Shown here in pieces: positions 1-11,398 of a stretch of DNA of 64,000 bases. The notes below the pieces were generated by a model. It was not told where the DNA came from, ran no database searches, and saw nothing but the letters and a program-made list of their open reading frames with translations. A program made the translations under genes and the position numbers. Every line of letters begins with the position of its first letter. The first letter of the stretch is position 1. This stretch comes from Verticillium longisporum. Its lineage: Eukaryota; Ascomycota; Sordariomycetes; Glomerellales; Plectosphaerellaceae. The DNA lies in the NCBI GenBank assembly GCA_019188255.1, contig JAETXT010000004.1, positions 248,001 to 312,000 on the forward strand, written 5' to 3'.

Positions 1-1053
1 AAGGCTGGATATCGGGCACCTTACAATCCCCAGAATTGAACACTTTGCTCGAACGTCTTGTCGGGATTAGACCCGTAGGCGATTTGATAAATGGCCTTCA
101 CGATTCCCATTGCAACCGCACTGATGTCATTAGCAAAGGTCGTTATGGCCATGCGAACCCCCCTTCGAAACTCACAAGTAGCCTAGACTGAGAATGACAA
201 TGACGGAGAGACGGACTCGTCGTTTCATCTGAAGGTTCCAGATAATGGGGATGGGAAGTGTCGCCAATACCACATCAGTGAAGATGTTGAATGCTACAAA
301 AAAGTCAGACCAGTTCCTATGTCCACTCTCCGCGCCGACTTCAATGCGTACTGACCAGTATTTATGATTCCAAAGGTGATGAATAGTTGGATATCGTAGC
401 AGTCGGGTTTGAGGCTCTTGTCCCAGAAGCCTGCCATTGGTCGGCATCGTAGGAAGAAGGGAAACATGCCTCCAATGCAATATATAGCCGTCAAACCTGT
501 CACCCAGAACGATTAGTTAACGAAACCTAGGATTGGAGTTGACGAGTACCCACCGATCGTGGCCCACAGAGACCAAGTATACCACTTGTTCTGACTGAGT
601 CGTAATAGGTTCAGGGCAATGGATATCTTGAGCCACATCAGCGCCCCGGCGGCCGAGATGATGGATTGCCAGAAACCAGCATGCTGGAAAATCTTGAAGT
701 CGGGCGTTTCGATTGTATCCTGGTGTTTTCCGAGTCCGTAATGTGCCTGTATGATGAAGATGCTCCAGCCTCCCATAGCGCAGGCCTTCAACTCGCGAGT
801 CAGACAGCAAGTTCAACTGTGGACTCCACGTCTGAGCGAAACTACTTACAGCACAGAGAAGCATAACCCAGTCATCTGCTCCAGGATTCCGAATGACCCA
901 GACTCGTGCGTAGATGCGTAATGCGATCGTCGTCAAAGCAATGACATGAAATACTGTGACAATGCTGACAATACGAGCCGTGTTGCTCTCCGCCGCTCTT
1001 GCTGGATCGATTGGTACCTGGGAAGGCCCTGACGGCGGACCTGGTGCTGACAT
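1..1053 (-). CDS. Rhodopsin-domain (PTH11/SAT4-like) integral membrane protein, 3' end missing
   Basis: Multi-exon minus-strand gene that runs off the left edge. Exon 1 (1053 to 850) encodes a short Pro/Ala-rich N-terminus, a first membrane helix and the motif ADDWVML, the hallmark of the fungal rhodopsin-domain family. A GTAAGT donor follows at 849. Later exons lie near 795-556 (YGLGKH motif and helices), 503-350 (helix, then a region ending FGIINTG), 307-176 (NIFTDVVLATLPIPIIW, typical of helix 6) and from about 143 to the edge (IVKAIYQIAY, helix 7). The order and spacing match this seven-helix family. Members sit in the plasma membrane and some PTH11-like ones sense surfaces, but most have no known ligand. 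No CFEM domain precedes the helices, so a pathogenicity-type receptor role is not supported. The internal boundaries of exons 2-5 are approximate. Confidence 0.85.
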
Positions 1054-1608
1054 TGCTGCGAGGGTACTGCGCGTACTAAGAAGGACAAAAGATCATGCCG
1101 AGCGAAGAGTCGATTTTCTGGGGGTCGTTTGTCGAACTGGTAGACGAGAGAAAGTCTCCTCAGATTAAGGACAATCAATGCTCGATGCAATTCACATGAC
1201 AGCTACAAATCCGTCGCTGATGGCGCGACAAGTGGGCAAATGGTTCTTGACGGCATAAATGAAGCCAGCTTTGCTGCCAACCCTGCACATATGCCGGTCA
1301 ATTTTGATGTCGTCTCAGGCTTGGTACGGCTGTGACGGTGAACATGCAGCCACCTGAATTGTCCTGGAAGGATTGAAAAGCCAAGAAACGAACTGCAGGC
1401 CCCAGGGGCAGCGAACGCCGGTCGCAAGTTCGACCCCTAGACCCCGGAACTGGGCCGGTGACGGCACGCTCGGCCGTGGTTCCAATTCAGGCGGCACTAA
1501 TGCAGACAAGCTATCTTCATCACAATCTTGCGACATGCCACCTGTGGGGGTGGCCGGTTGGGTAGGCGATGCTTGCCGGGTTCTCCCAGCAAGCATTGCA
1601 ATGACATG
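1054..1608. other. Gene-free stretch
   Basis: Upstream region of the rhodopsin-domain gene. Both strands contain only short overlapping frames without family resemblance or convincing splice structure. I see no repeat or RNA gene here. Confidence 0.5.
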
Positions 1609-1968
1609 TCACTTCCTGGGATGTTCCCATGCTAACGGTTTGGATGATGAGGGCGTTGAGTACTCGACGACCATTTGTTCTTTGTTTCCCCATATAGTGA
1701 GGCACTTGCTGATCGGTTGTACATGTAGCTCATAGCTAGAGCGCTGAATTTCAATCATGAGGGACACATTCCAATCAGAGTTTTCTTCCACTTCTATTTC
1801 GCTGAGCAGAATGCCGCCCGATATTTTGTTGTCCTTCACCGACGAGCTTGCTGCTTGTGGCGTGTCAACGATGAATGACTGCGATTGGTCCAGTAAAGGC
1901 TGACCTACATCGCTGATGTACGGCATATCGTGTGGCCAGTGCAGTTGTATTGGCTGTCCTACTGCCAC
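1609..1968 (-). CDS. Possible small hypothetical protein, 119 residues
   Basis: A single open frame starting at ATG 1968. It encodes a mixed, non-repetitive acidic protein with no signal peptide, membrane helix or motif I recognise. Its composition is more protein-like than the other frames here. It could also be one exon of a larger gene or a chance frame, because no homology can be seen and no flanking splice signals are decisive. Confidence 0.25.
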   Translation of the reverse strand: MAVGQPIQLHWPHDMPYISDVGQPLLDQSQSFIVDTPQAASSSVKDNKISGGILLSEIEVEENSDWNVSLMIEIQRSSYELHVQPISKCLTIWGNKEQMVVEYSTPSSSKPLAWEHPRK

Positions 1969-2413
1969 CCGTGTCGGCGAGTACTCAGCCGTGTCTTACG
2001 TCCATTTTCTCGTGGTTTTTCCGATATAGATCCTGTCATCCCGCTCCTTCAAGATGAGTAGCTTCGAATTGACTGCGCTTAACGACAATGGGTTTCTTGA
2101 TTTGCGGCACTTTTACTTCCCCATTGATGACGTACAGTGATTTTGGACAACATCGGCGACAGCACCTGGGTAGAGCTCAAACTGTGCGGAACGGGTTATG
2201 GTTTATCCGTGCCCCAAGCATGTTCGTATCCATGACACCTGATCTAGCTAGCAGGGCGTACCAGTACTAACCCTCCGGAACAGCCTCTTTATCTTCAGCG
2301 AAGAGCTGCATCACAAGTACCTCACTTATATCATCGGGCAACAGGACTTCGGTGAGGAATCGAACCTCGTCAAACCTTCCTAGCAACACCGGCCACGCGC
2401 AAGACCGCAGAGC
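1969..2413. other. Intergenic region before the kinase-domain gene
   Basis: Holds the presumed promoter and 5' leader of the kinase-domain gene. Short open segments near 2053-2130 and 2303-2380 could be upstream exons, but I could not join them in phase to the ATG at 2414. No other feature is seen. Confidence 0.4.
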
Positions 2414-4087
2414 ATGTCGCTGAAGGCCAAACTCGAGAGCACAACCATCAAATGCTCTTCAAACACTATAAAACAGTTTATTCCACATGGCACACTCGAA
2501 AAGCCCGATATTTTCAGCGACGCAATAGTCAAATCGGAGCTGATGCGCCACCTGAAACGAACACCTGGCCACTCTACAGACGAAGTGAGCCGCCTAGCTG
2601 CTGTCATCTGTAACGGAAAATTCAATCGCCTCAATTCTTCATATCGTAAAGTCTTTGCGATTCTAGTTCTTGTTGATCTTGGCGACAGGATTCCCCAGTT
2701 TGTCGAGGCAGATGTGAATGATTCCTGTTTGCCAATACTGACGCGATCTGAGATGGCTGCTTTGGCTGGCGGTCTCGACAAGGATACTCCCTTTTCCGTC
2801 CATAATCTTGCGGTATCGGACTGGCAAGACAACCAAGTCTCGTTAGGATTTCTTGATCGCTGGAGTTCTAGGGCGCGAGAGGCACTGTTGCAGAAACAGT
2901 GGACGGTGCTGTCGCCCGTCTTTGAAGTTGCCAGCCCAAATATCCCTCATTACGTCTTTACGCCGCAACATATTTTCCCCATAACCGAGTCTGGCCCAGT
3001 TTTTCCTGAACAAGTGTACGGGGATCCAAAAACGACCCAGGTGCTATCAACCTCAACGACCGTCATTCGCATCAGGTTGCACCCCTCCCACAATCGCTTG
3101 CTCCACAAATACTCGGTGAGGTTCATATTGACCTTGTAATCTGATCATGTCTAACAAGGGCAGGAGAGTGAGCACATGAATACCTTTGCTTTGAAGCAGA
3201 TTCCAGCCTTTGACCTTACTCGCTTTAACCAAGAGGCTGCGGCGCTCAGATGCATTGCACGTATTCGAGACAAACACATTATACCCCTTTTGATGACATT
3301 TGAAGTTGCATCGATCGGCAGATTCCTTCTTTTCCCCTGCGCAGATGGTGATCTTGACTTCCTGTGGCGGATGAAATCGGGTCTGCGACAGCGCCCTGAT
3401 ACTACAACTTGGATGGCAAGGGAACTTTACAACCTTACTCAAGCGCTGGCAAATCTTCATGGAATGGGGCAGGAAACACAGGATGACACTGTGTTGAGCA
3501 TTCACGGGGACATAAGTTCGAAAAACATACTCTGGTTTTCCGAGGGCGACACAGACTGTCTCTCATACTCAAGGTTGGTGATAGCTGATTTCGGCTACGC
3601 TCACATTGGTCTACCCAGGAAGCCAGGAGACAAAGAACTGCAGATGGGCGCACGAACATACCGCTCACCAGAGGCCGACACACCACATTCTGACATATCG
3701 AGCGCCGCAGATATCTGGTCATTGGGCTGCATGTTTCTTGAGTTCGCCACCTGGCAGTTACTTGGTTGGGACGCGGTGGAGGAAGACTTTTCTCAAGCAC
3801 GACTGGAAGCCGAGCCGGATGGAGGCGTCATAGTTGATGCGTTCTTCATTCGGCACCGCGATGGACGTATCGAGGTCAAGCCGGCGGTCCGGCGATGGGT
3901 AGATGACTTGATGGGCCGTGACGGCTACTCGCCGTTCCTTGAAGAACTCCTTAGGCTTGTCATGATCAATATGCTTTGCGTGGATGCCGCTGAGAGAGAT
4001 TCGGCGGAAGACGTTTCCGCTAAGCTGAAGGTCATGTCTGATCGCTGCCAGATCGAACAAAATCTTTGCCAATCCCAACATTCTTAG
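2414..4087 (+). CDS. Fungal protein-kinase-domain protein (541 residues)
   Basis: Two exons, 2414-3115 and 3164-4087, separated by a 48-nt intron (GTGAGG donor, CTAAC branch point, CAG acceptor). Phase is 0 on both sides, which gives 541 residues. The N-terminal 230 residues have no recognised domain. The C-terminal part is a protein kinase fold: a VAIK-like Lys at K245 (FALK), HGD at 348-350 in place of HRD with a downstream Asn (SSKNILW), DFG at 376-378, an APE-like SPEA at 402-405, and the DIWSLGC motif of subdomain IX. The glycine-rich loop is weak. The layout matches a large family of fungal serine/threonine kinase-like proteins of unknown role that are often variable between strains. 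The HRD Arg is replaced by Gly, so activity may not depend on activation-loop phosphorylation, or the protein may be only weakly active. Substrate unknown. Confidence 0.82.
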
Positions 4088-5136
4088 CTATTCAGCGTTC
4101 AAGACTACACAAAGGGAGACTGAATATGAGAGTTATGTTCTCCACATCGAGGGAGAAAAGTCAGCCGGGGAGGACAATACAACTTCAGGGCCTTCGGCCA
4201 TGGACTCAAGATTCGTCGACAAGACCCTCTGTTTATACATGATTGCAGCCCGGTTCCCCGCATTTTCTATCCTCCCTGGTCGAAGTGCTCCACTCTGACG
4301 GTCCGCTGGAGACGTGAAATTTGACTCTGTTGTTAGGATCAGCGGGAAGATACGAGGGGTGGGAGGTCATTTTGTCCAGCACTCGCGGCTCAACTCACTT
4401 CAGTCAAAGCCCGAGGCGCATTAATGATGAATCTACCCCGTTTCCGCTAGTTGTAGCCATCGCTGGTCAGACCGATGCTGGAAATGAAACAGTGGCCGCA
4501 CATGCTCACCATGATGGAGACATCCGATGCGAATAGTTCGTTCAAGAATTCCTGGATCAAACGTTCATCGGAGTATGATGCATGAATGATAATGCTGACC
4601 ATTTTATGAGCACAAAGCCGGTGGCGTGATGGCTATGACCGCAATGTGGTTGAGGTGTAGGAAGCCTGGTCATAGGTACTGAACGAAGATACTCGTGACT
4701 GACAGGTTTGACTCAAAATCCGCCCCATTCATCTATCCGTAATCCCACAAGCTGCAAATAATAGTCTCTCCACGGCAGAGCGACACAGCGGTTTCACCAG
4801 CTCGACCCGCAAAGAATCCATGTAAGCCTTCTTATAAGCATGCTCCGACCCCCGTTAAGCCGAGGGGGACGGGCGGTCGCACAGCAAGAAGATTGGCCGC
4901 TTGTTGGCGAACGTTATTGGAGGAGGCTTCCCCTCAGATTCATGTGGCCTGTTACAGGCATCATAATCCCTCATAACATGATGCGCCACCATGTACGGCT
5001 CCCCTCAGCTCGGCAGCTTTGCTTCGCAGCCTGGTCGGGAAGTTGATTTATGATCGGTTGCTACTGCTACTGGGTCGAAGAGCGCGGAGGCAGTGCAATC
5101 CTCAAACCTTCACCTTTCACTCTGCCCCAAGTTACC
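4088..5136. other. Gene-free stretch
   Basis: About 1 kb between the kinase-domain gene and the CorA-like gene. Only short frames occur on either strand and none has splice or family support. An in-frame upstream extension of the next gene to 5050 is possible. Confidence 0.5.
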
Positions 5137-7551
5137 ATGGAGTGGGTCGCCCGTGTGAACAGGTACTTGTATCTGGAAGAGAACCAGACTGAGCTTGCCA
5201 AGTTTAGGCCTGGAGCTCAGTTCGCTGATAATGTTAGCAAATGCCTGAAAGTCGAGCAAATGACGAAAGAGGTGAGCCGTGCGCCCGTGAATTGCAGTCG
5301 ATCTTGGTCGCGTCGAGCAAAGAGGGGCTGACATACATTCAAGGGCCCACCAAGTTCCCAGACTCTAGGGAATGCACCAGCTGTCCCGCAAGCATCAGTG
5401 GTAGGTAGTTCAGCTGTTGCTGGGATGTATGTTGTCAGTTCTGCACTTATTAATATTTCACTGGCCCAGGGCGGGAATGCAGCACAAAATCAGGAGGAAG
5501 ACGACAAGGCTTGGGAGAGAAGAGGCTTTACCCTCCTGTAAGTTGTTAGACCTTTTATCAAGGTGAAACTGTATCAAGGGCATCTCTGATGGCAGCTCAG
5601 GCTCTGTGGCAGGCCGAAAGGAGGCCAGGGCGGTGCTCCCGCGAGGCTTTTGCATGTGCCTCTCGAAGAGAGCCATTTCAAGTCTGCTGTAGAGGACTTA
5701 AGGCTCCACAAACACATTGTCCGCGTGTTGGAGAGAGGTAGCACGTACATGTCAGCCGCGGAGCTGCATCAACACTTTGTCTCGAGCTCGTCCCCCCCGT
5801 TGTCAGAATCCAGTGCCGGGACGACAACTTCCAAGACATCCTCTACTAAGAACAGCACCACATGTGAGACTAACCCCAAAGCCGTGCCTCTTGTTTCGTC
5901 TAACTCACCTTGGTGTTTTCCTTAGCCGACAAGACCACGAACGCTTCAGATGCCGAAGTGGTCTACACGGCATTTTTCCAATCTGGAATGGAAAACTACA
6001 CGGGAAACCTTGCGTTTACGTCAACATTCTTTCAACTCAAAAGTTCATCTTGTGGCATCATTCTGGGCTGCACAGACGATGACATGACTAGAGCGAACGC
6101 TATGCTGAAAAGCTGCGAGACGGCATGGGATCATCCCCTCCTCCTACCGAGTATTTTCGCCGAACTTCAGCGACGCCGATTGCGGGACTTGTCTGAGAAG
6201 CTGAATAACAGAGCAATATGGGTGCTGGAAGAACTTAAGGATGACATCGAAAAGCTCAGCAAGATGCCGGACGATCTCGCGGTGGAGAATTCTTTGAAGT
6301 GGGCGAGCGATCTGGGAAAGGTGCAAAATGATAGCAACCTTATCGGGGAAGATCTCGTGTCCGCATCTCGACAGTTAGAAAGGTGGACAAGCCACGCCAA
6401 GGCACTCTTGATGGAGGACGAAGAAAGCAACAAGAACCGACTACATGATACTCGCCGCTTCACGGAACGTTTCCAGGAAATCGGCTTAGACTTCCAGGAT
6501 CTGATTGCTTCGTGCCGAGTCAATGTCAGCGAAGCTGCCCTAACAGCGGAGGGAGTGAGTGCTCAAAATACCTATCGAGGCCGATATCTAGGGTCAAAGC
6601 GTTCTGAGCGAACATGAGAGCAGCCCTAAGGTACCATCCACCCGCTGATGCTGCTGTATAGTTTCAAAATGACCTCGCCAGGCGCCATGCGAGATCCAAT
6701 TCCAGTCAAGCCAAGCAAGCATCCTTGCAAACCCAGGCCAGCACTATCATTGCGTTTGCTGCAATGTTATACTTGCCAATATCTACGATGGCGGTACGTG
6801 TAGTTCAGGATATCGTCCCTAAACTTGCGAAGACTTAACCGCTGATTCGTCTGCGCGGTATGCTTTCCAGTCCATCTTTGCCATGCCCGTTTTCGACTTC
6901 AAGGCAGCTTGGCGGAACCTGTTAAACCAGCCAGCCATGCCCAGTGACTCTTCGGACGAACCTCGACCTATCCCAAGTACAACCGAATCTGCCGCTGCAG
7001 CCACTACCAGGCCTACCATTCAACCTTTAGCGGCGGCATCGCCTGTTGTGTCCGTATATCTGTGGTACTATCTCGCCAGCACCGTTGCTTTGATGTTGTT
7101 GACTTTCGAGACATGGTACTGGCATAGCCACTCCAACCGGCCATGGCGGCAGCGAACCCTGTCCTTTGTTTTGGTGATACGAGTAAGTCAAGGCGTGGGT
7201 AAAGTCGTGAAGACTCTATGGCGTCACAGGCCCGGTGGGAGCTCCAGGAAGAACAAGACGAAGCAACCGGTGCTGCCGACAACGCAGCCACCAGCGACTG
7301 TACTGTCGATGTCATCGGCCACGCCACAAGCAGCGTCTATTGGCAAGGGTTCCTGCCAGCCGAATGTTGCGACGAAAGGCTCGGGCTCTGCACTTTTAGG
7401 TACGGCTCCATCAGTTGTGCAGCTTGAAGAGCCAAGCCAGCCGCAAGCCAAGATGGGCACTCAAACCCCGACGCCAGCAAACGTACTGCCTTCAGGTGGA
7501 GGGGCCGCCGCGACAGCTCTCAGTCCCCAAGCGGCAGCAACACCAGTGTGA
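5137..7551 (+). CDS. CorA-like fungal membrane protein, multi-exon
   Basis: I chose ATG 5137 (context ACCATGG); the frame stays open back to 5050. Well-supported exons are 5613-5863, 5926-6554, 6662-6793 and 6871-7551, with introns 5864-5925, 6555-6661, 6794-6870 and one starting at 5538, all in phase. The start of the gene (exon 5137-5271, then about 5344-5537) is less certain. The central part is a helical region rich in charged residues (RRLRDLSEKLNNRAIWVLEE). It is followed by a first membrane helix (STIIAFAAMLYLPISTMA) ending in the IFAMPVFDF motif, which corresponds to the loop after TM1 in fungal CorA-like proteins, and then a second helix (YLWYYLASTVALMLLTF). The C-terminal tail of about 130 residues is Pro/Ser/Thr/Gln-rich and probably disordered. 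The GMN selectivity motif of true CorA Mg2+ channels is not present, so ion transport should not be assumed. Confidence 0.75.
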
Positions 7552-8427
7552 CAATACGCCCAAAAGACGGCGACGTCTGGCCATGACCCGAAACCTTTTG
7601 GCAACACTGGTGTAGGGTTGTACGTGTTATGCCAAGTCAGAGAGCGGCAGGAAGAGGATAACGCTGAGCGAGCATTAAATGCAGGGTTGTCATGTTCTAG
7701 CACCTCAAATATGATTTTGCGCCGATCAGAGGCTCATCTTGGTGGACAGTGAGTCGAGCACCCAGACTTCTGGTGCCGCGACTTCACTGCATCAGAAGAC
7801 GGGTCGTGTAACCGTGTTGGTTTTAAGCGATTGGTTTGAAGTGTTCCAAGATCGAGGTGCCTGTTGGTCCAAGACAGCCTACAAAATGTCAATGATGCGG
7901 GTGTCGCGAGCGTTTCGTATCCCAGCCGAAGGCCTCAGCATCGCATGCCGGTGGTCTGCGCTAAAACCCGACCGATGTTGGGCCTACCCAGGTGCCCCCT
8001 ACCTTATTAGGATGCCTTGTTGTGGACTAGGTGCTTACTTTGGGTTGACTTGAACGCTACGCCACGGCGATCCGTTCCACTAGAAGAAGAGAGATCTACC
8101 CAGTTGCCAGGGCGGGGGTGCATTATCACGTTTTCCCCTGAATTCGGAGGTGTCTCAATTTCTGCTGGAGATCTTGGTCTTGTAAATCAGCTTGGGGACC
8201 CCATGAAAGTAAAGGAGACATAGGATGAGAAGCGCTTCTTGCGACTTCGGCATCCCAGCTGACAGTGGCAAGCGACGCACAATTTGAAGTTCGATCTTCA
8301 GCTGGCCACTGACGAGAGCCGCACTGTCACTTGCCAGCTCCAACATATTTACCCCGCCACCGAGCGCAACAGCCTGGGTGAATTGAACCCAACAAACGTA
8401 ACCACATCACCTGTCTAGCCTTTCCAA
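7552..8427. other. Gene-free stretch
   Basis: Region between two membrane-protein genes. Several overlapping frames of up to 104 codons exist, but none has family resemblance or a coherent exon structure. No repeats noted. Confidence 0.5.
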
Positions 8428-9094
8428 ATGCACGCGACGACAGCATCTCCTATCCACCCGGATGAACGAGAGTCGCTGATCCAGCACGTTTCGTTCACTT
8501 CTGGGACCCTTTCAGCGCCCAATCGAGGGGGTCAGGGGAGCCAAGGGACAAGACTGGCAAACTGGAGAAAAGGTATACGCACAGGGTTAACAAACCTGAT
8601 GATTGTCGTTCTCCTATTCCTGGCGTATCCCCCGATCGGTTCATACAAGGAAAGAGATGACGATGGTCAGTGACAGAGCTCATCCGGTTGCATCCAGAAA
8701 GTCGCGTTTCACCACTGACTACTGCTCATCGCGTCCAGAGGACGGCAGGACGACTGCCATCCTCCGCCGCTTCTACGGCCCATTTCTATTCCCGACAACG
8801 CCGTATTTCCTCCTAGGAGTCGCCATATTCACTGCCATCCTTGCTGTCGCGTCGCAACGCGCCCACTTTGATAAGCTCGGCCCCAATCTGCAGAATGCCA
8901 TACTCACCATGGCAGTAACCCACATGTGCATCAACTTCGCCAATGACGGACTGGCTGGTGGCCTGAAAGACATTCCAATAACTTCTCAATGTCTATTTGT
9001 TGCTGTTTTCTCCCAGAAAGGTGTAGTTTGGCTATCAAACGCTCGGAGGGAGAGGAAGCGGTCAGCAACCGAGCACCATGCATCATCCGTTTGA
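8428..9094 (+). CDS. Small hypothetical membrane protein (197 residues)
   Basis: Two exons, 8428-8665 and 8739-9094, joined by a 73-nt intron (GTCAGT donor, CTGAC branch point, CCAG acceptor). Phase 1 is kept across the junction, so the two frames form one protein of 197 residues. A hydrophilic N-terminus of about 50 residues precedes a first membrane helix (LTNLMIVVLLFLAYPPIGSY, about residues 55-74), then a charged loop, then a second helix (YFLLGVAIFTAILAVASQ). The segment after GLAGGLKDIP is less certain and a second intron could alter the C-terminus. I do not recognise the family. Confidence 0.55.
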
Positions 9095-10566
9095 GCATTG
9101 CACGGGTAGTAGGTGTGGTGAGTAGAATACAATTGATGACAGAAGATTTACTAACGAAAGAAGGCCCTCTTTCCAGGATCAGATTACTGGAGAAGATGCG
9201 AGAAGTACGGGTTAGCATAACACAATGTTGAAATGCCCCAAAGGAGAAGACTCAAGGCTAGGGCAGGTTGGCATAGGCTATACCGACTAGTCGATGCCTC
9301 AGCCTTGTTAACTACGGGTCTTCTTTCTTGTTTGCCACAGCTGATCTACATGCGGTATGTTTCGATAATGTTTGAGTCTCGCTTGCTTTGTGAGAAAGAT
9401 AGTTTCAGAGCCTGCGTGTATCTTGAGCATCATTTTGATGGAAACCACCGTTGATCATGCAAGAGATCAACGTCAACAATGGAGTCCCTCGCCTCTTGCA
9501 TTCGAGCCCAGAGCGGGGTTGGAAGACTTCCGGCTTCAATGCTTTGCGCTTAGGCATCTCGTGGTTATTAATTGTATTGCCAACTTTGACTTTGAACACC
9601 ACGACCTCTGGCATCTTGGACCGAGATGGCGAGGCCGCACCTAGAAGGATTGAAACCCTTTCCCGCGACTCCATAGCAGCGTCAAAGGGGCAAAGCGAGA
9701 GGGCACCACTATGATACGGAAGACTGAACTCCCGTTTCATATAGGTATGCAATGCAAGCTCTCAGTCAGAAACTTCCAGTTCTTCAGATGTTGAAATTTA
9801 CGCATCACATCTAGTAAACGACGGCTTAGCGGCCATCTAGTGTTTCAAAAGCGCCTTTGCCGGTTGATAGCCAACATAGCTAGGACCACGCGGCCCTGAA
9901 GTCCGTTCATTGAACGACCTACATGCACCGATAACATGCAGAGGATTCTGCATCAGGCGCAGGCTTTTGCAAAATCATGTAGGAAATGATCTTTCATGCT
10001 AATTAGGTTCATAGGCGAATGCGCCTAACCAGTAAAGAGCGTCTTCTCCTGTTAAGCGCCTCCAGTCTCGCTGTGCGCTAGGCAGACCGCCACGACTGAA
10101 TATTGAGGGGTGGATAACTCGCCAATAGACCCAGAAGAGGAGTTATCAACCATGTTGCGAAGCGGCCCGTGATGCCAGGTCATGCAATGTATTTGTGCAG
10201 CGCAGCTGATCTTGCATGTTGCAAGATCAACAGCGCCGGAGTAGGGGTTATCGTATTGGTTCGAGGTGCGGGGCCCCGGATCCTAAGATCCGATTATGTG
10301 AAGAATTAATGGAAGGTTAGAACGATTCAGGTTAGGGCATGTAGGGACTTGCAGATTGAGCTTGTCACAGGTTGGTTATGCGCGGACAAAAGTTCCAATA
10401 AACCTGTAGCAAAAGTCCCAGTGCCTCATCGTCCACCCCAACTGGTCCCTCAACCGTCCAAGACAACATGGTGGTTGTTTTGCCTGGCGCATGTTGCGAT
10501 CATTGGGTCTATCAACGTTGGTGAAGCTACGCGTAGAATGATAGTTTCTGAGAGTGATCAAACACA
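9095..10566. other. Gene-free, relatively AT-rich stretch
   Basis: About 1.5 kb without a supported gene. Short frames occur on both strands (up to 115 codons, minus, near 9405-9752) but look random. The stretch lies upstream of the secreted Cys-rich peptide gene and presumably carries its promoter. Confidence 0.5.
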
Positions 10567-10578
10567 CATATATATATA
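10567..10578 (+). promoter_or_regulatory. TATA-like element of the Cys-rich peptide gene
   Basis: An alternating TA tract (ATATATATATAC) lies about 110 bp before the ATG at 10690, followed by a CT- and CA-rich leader. The spacing fits a fungal core promoter for a strongly expressed secreted protein. It is inferred from position only. Confidence 0.45.
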
Positions 10579-10689
10579 CTAGCCCAACCACGATGCTCTT
10601 TGTGCTTTCGATCATCGCCCCATCATCAGCCTTTTCTCACTTCAATAAGCCAATCATTCCAAGCTCGCAATCCTTAACATCTCTCGAAA

Positions 10690-10899
10690 ATGAAGTTCTT
10701 CACCATCATCTTCACTGCCCTAGCCGTTGGCGCCATGGCCGCCCCTGCCATCGAGGCTGACGCCGCTGCCAACGCCGCCCGTGGCATCTCTGAGCGTGAC
10801 GCTCTTCAGAAGCGAGCCTGCGGTCAATGCGCCGGGGGTTCCCGTGTCTGCTGGACTTGCGGCGTTGGCGGCTGCAGCTACTATCAGAACAGCTGCTAA
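10690..10899 (+). CDS. Small secreted cysteine-rich peptide precursor (69 residues)
   Basis: Intronless frame of 69 residues. Residues 1-18 form a clear signal peptide (MKFFTIIFTALAVGAMAA). Residues 19-40 form a small Ala-rich, acidic propeptide. Lys41-Arg42 is a Kex2-type dibasic site, followed by a predicted mature peptide of 27 residues (43-69) that holds all six Cys of the protein, at 44, 47, 54, 57, 62 and 69 (C-x2-C-x6-C-x2-C-x4-C-x6-C). It is also rich in Gly, with one Trp and two Tyr. An even number of Cys placed only after the dibasic site is what a disulfide-bonded secreted peptide should look like. Such fungal peptides act as effectors, antimicrobials or signals, and I cannot tell which. 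I do not recognise the Cys spacing. The gene stands alone, with about 1.5 kb upstream and 0.5 kb downstream free of genes. Confidence 0.8.
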   Translation: MKFFTIIFTALAVGAMAAPAIEADAAANAARGISERDALQKRACGQCAGGSRVCWTCGVGGCSYYQNSC

Positions 10900-11398
10900 G
10901 CTCGCTTACAGAAGCGCGGCAGTCTCAACACGCAAAGTCCATTGTAAGTCTGAGTATATGAATCCTGTATCAGACACGCGCTTATGACAAGGACTCTAGA
11001 TTGAGGCGTTCTCAAGCCCCTGGCTTCGTCATCTCTCTTTTAAGGCCTCCATTTCATATTAAAGTGGGGAAAGTGATGCAAGGAGGTAGTTGGTTGTGCT
11101 GCGGCTTGTGGTGATGAAGAAAATAGGAACCCAAAGTCGTATTCTATCGGATCAAATTACAGTAGAATCTTTAGGATCCCCATCGAGGCATTCGAATGGT
11201 GAAGTGATGTCTTGTAAAAAATGACGAGTCATTAGCATCGCACCTTCGGGTCCCCTATCATCACTGCAAGCGTTTAACGAGTGAGCCCGGGCCATCTGGG
11301 TACTTAACAAGAGAGCGAAAGAACAAGACTAGGAGTTAAAGGCTTTATGTAGACAAACTTCAAATAGAGGAACCTCTTCAGACCTGAATACATGGTAG
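10900..11398. other. Intergenic region between convergent genes
   Basis: About 500 bp, AT-rich, between the peptide gene and the 3' end of the oxidoreductase. Likely holds both 3' UTRs. No other feature seen. Confidence 0.5.

Noticed and set aside
2352..2370. Possible tRNA B box on the minus strand (GGTTCGATTCC-like)
   Set aside because: A T-arm-like sequence exists, but no A box or cloverleaf can be built in the required distance.
5137..7551. True CorA magnesium channel
   Set aside because: The GMN motif is absent. Only the two-helix layout and the FDF-type loop resemble CorA.
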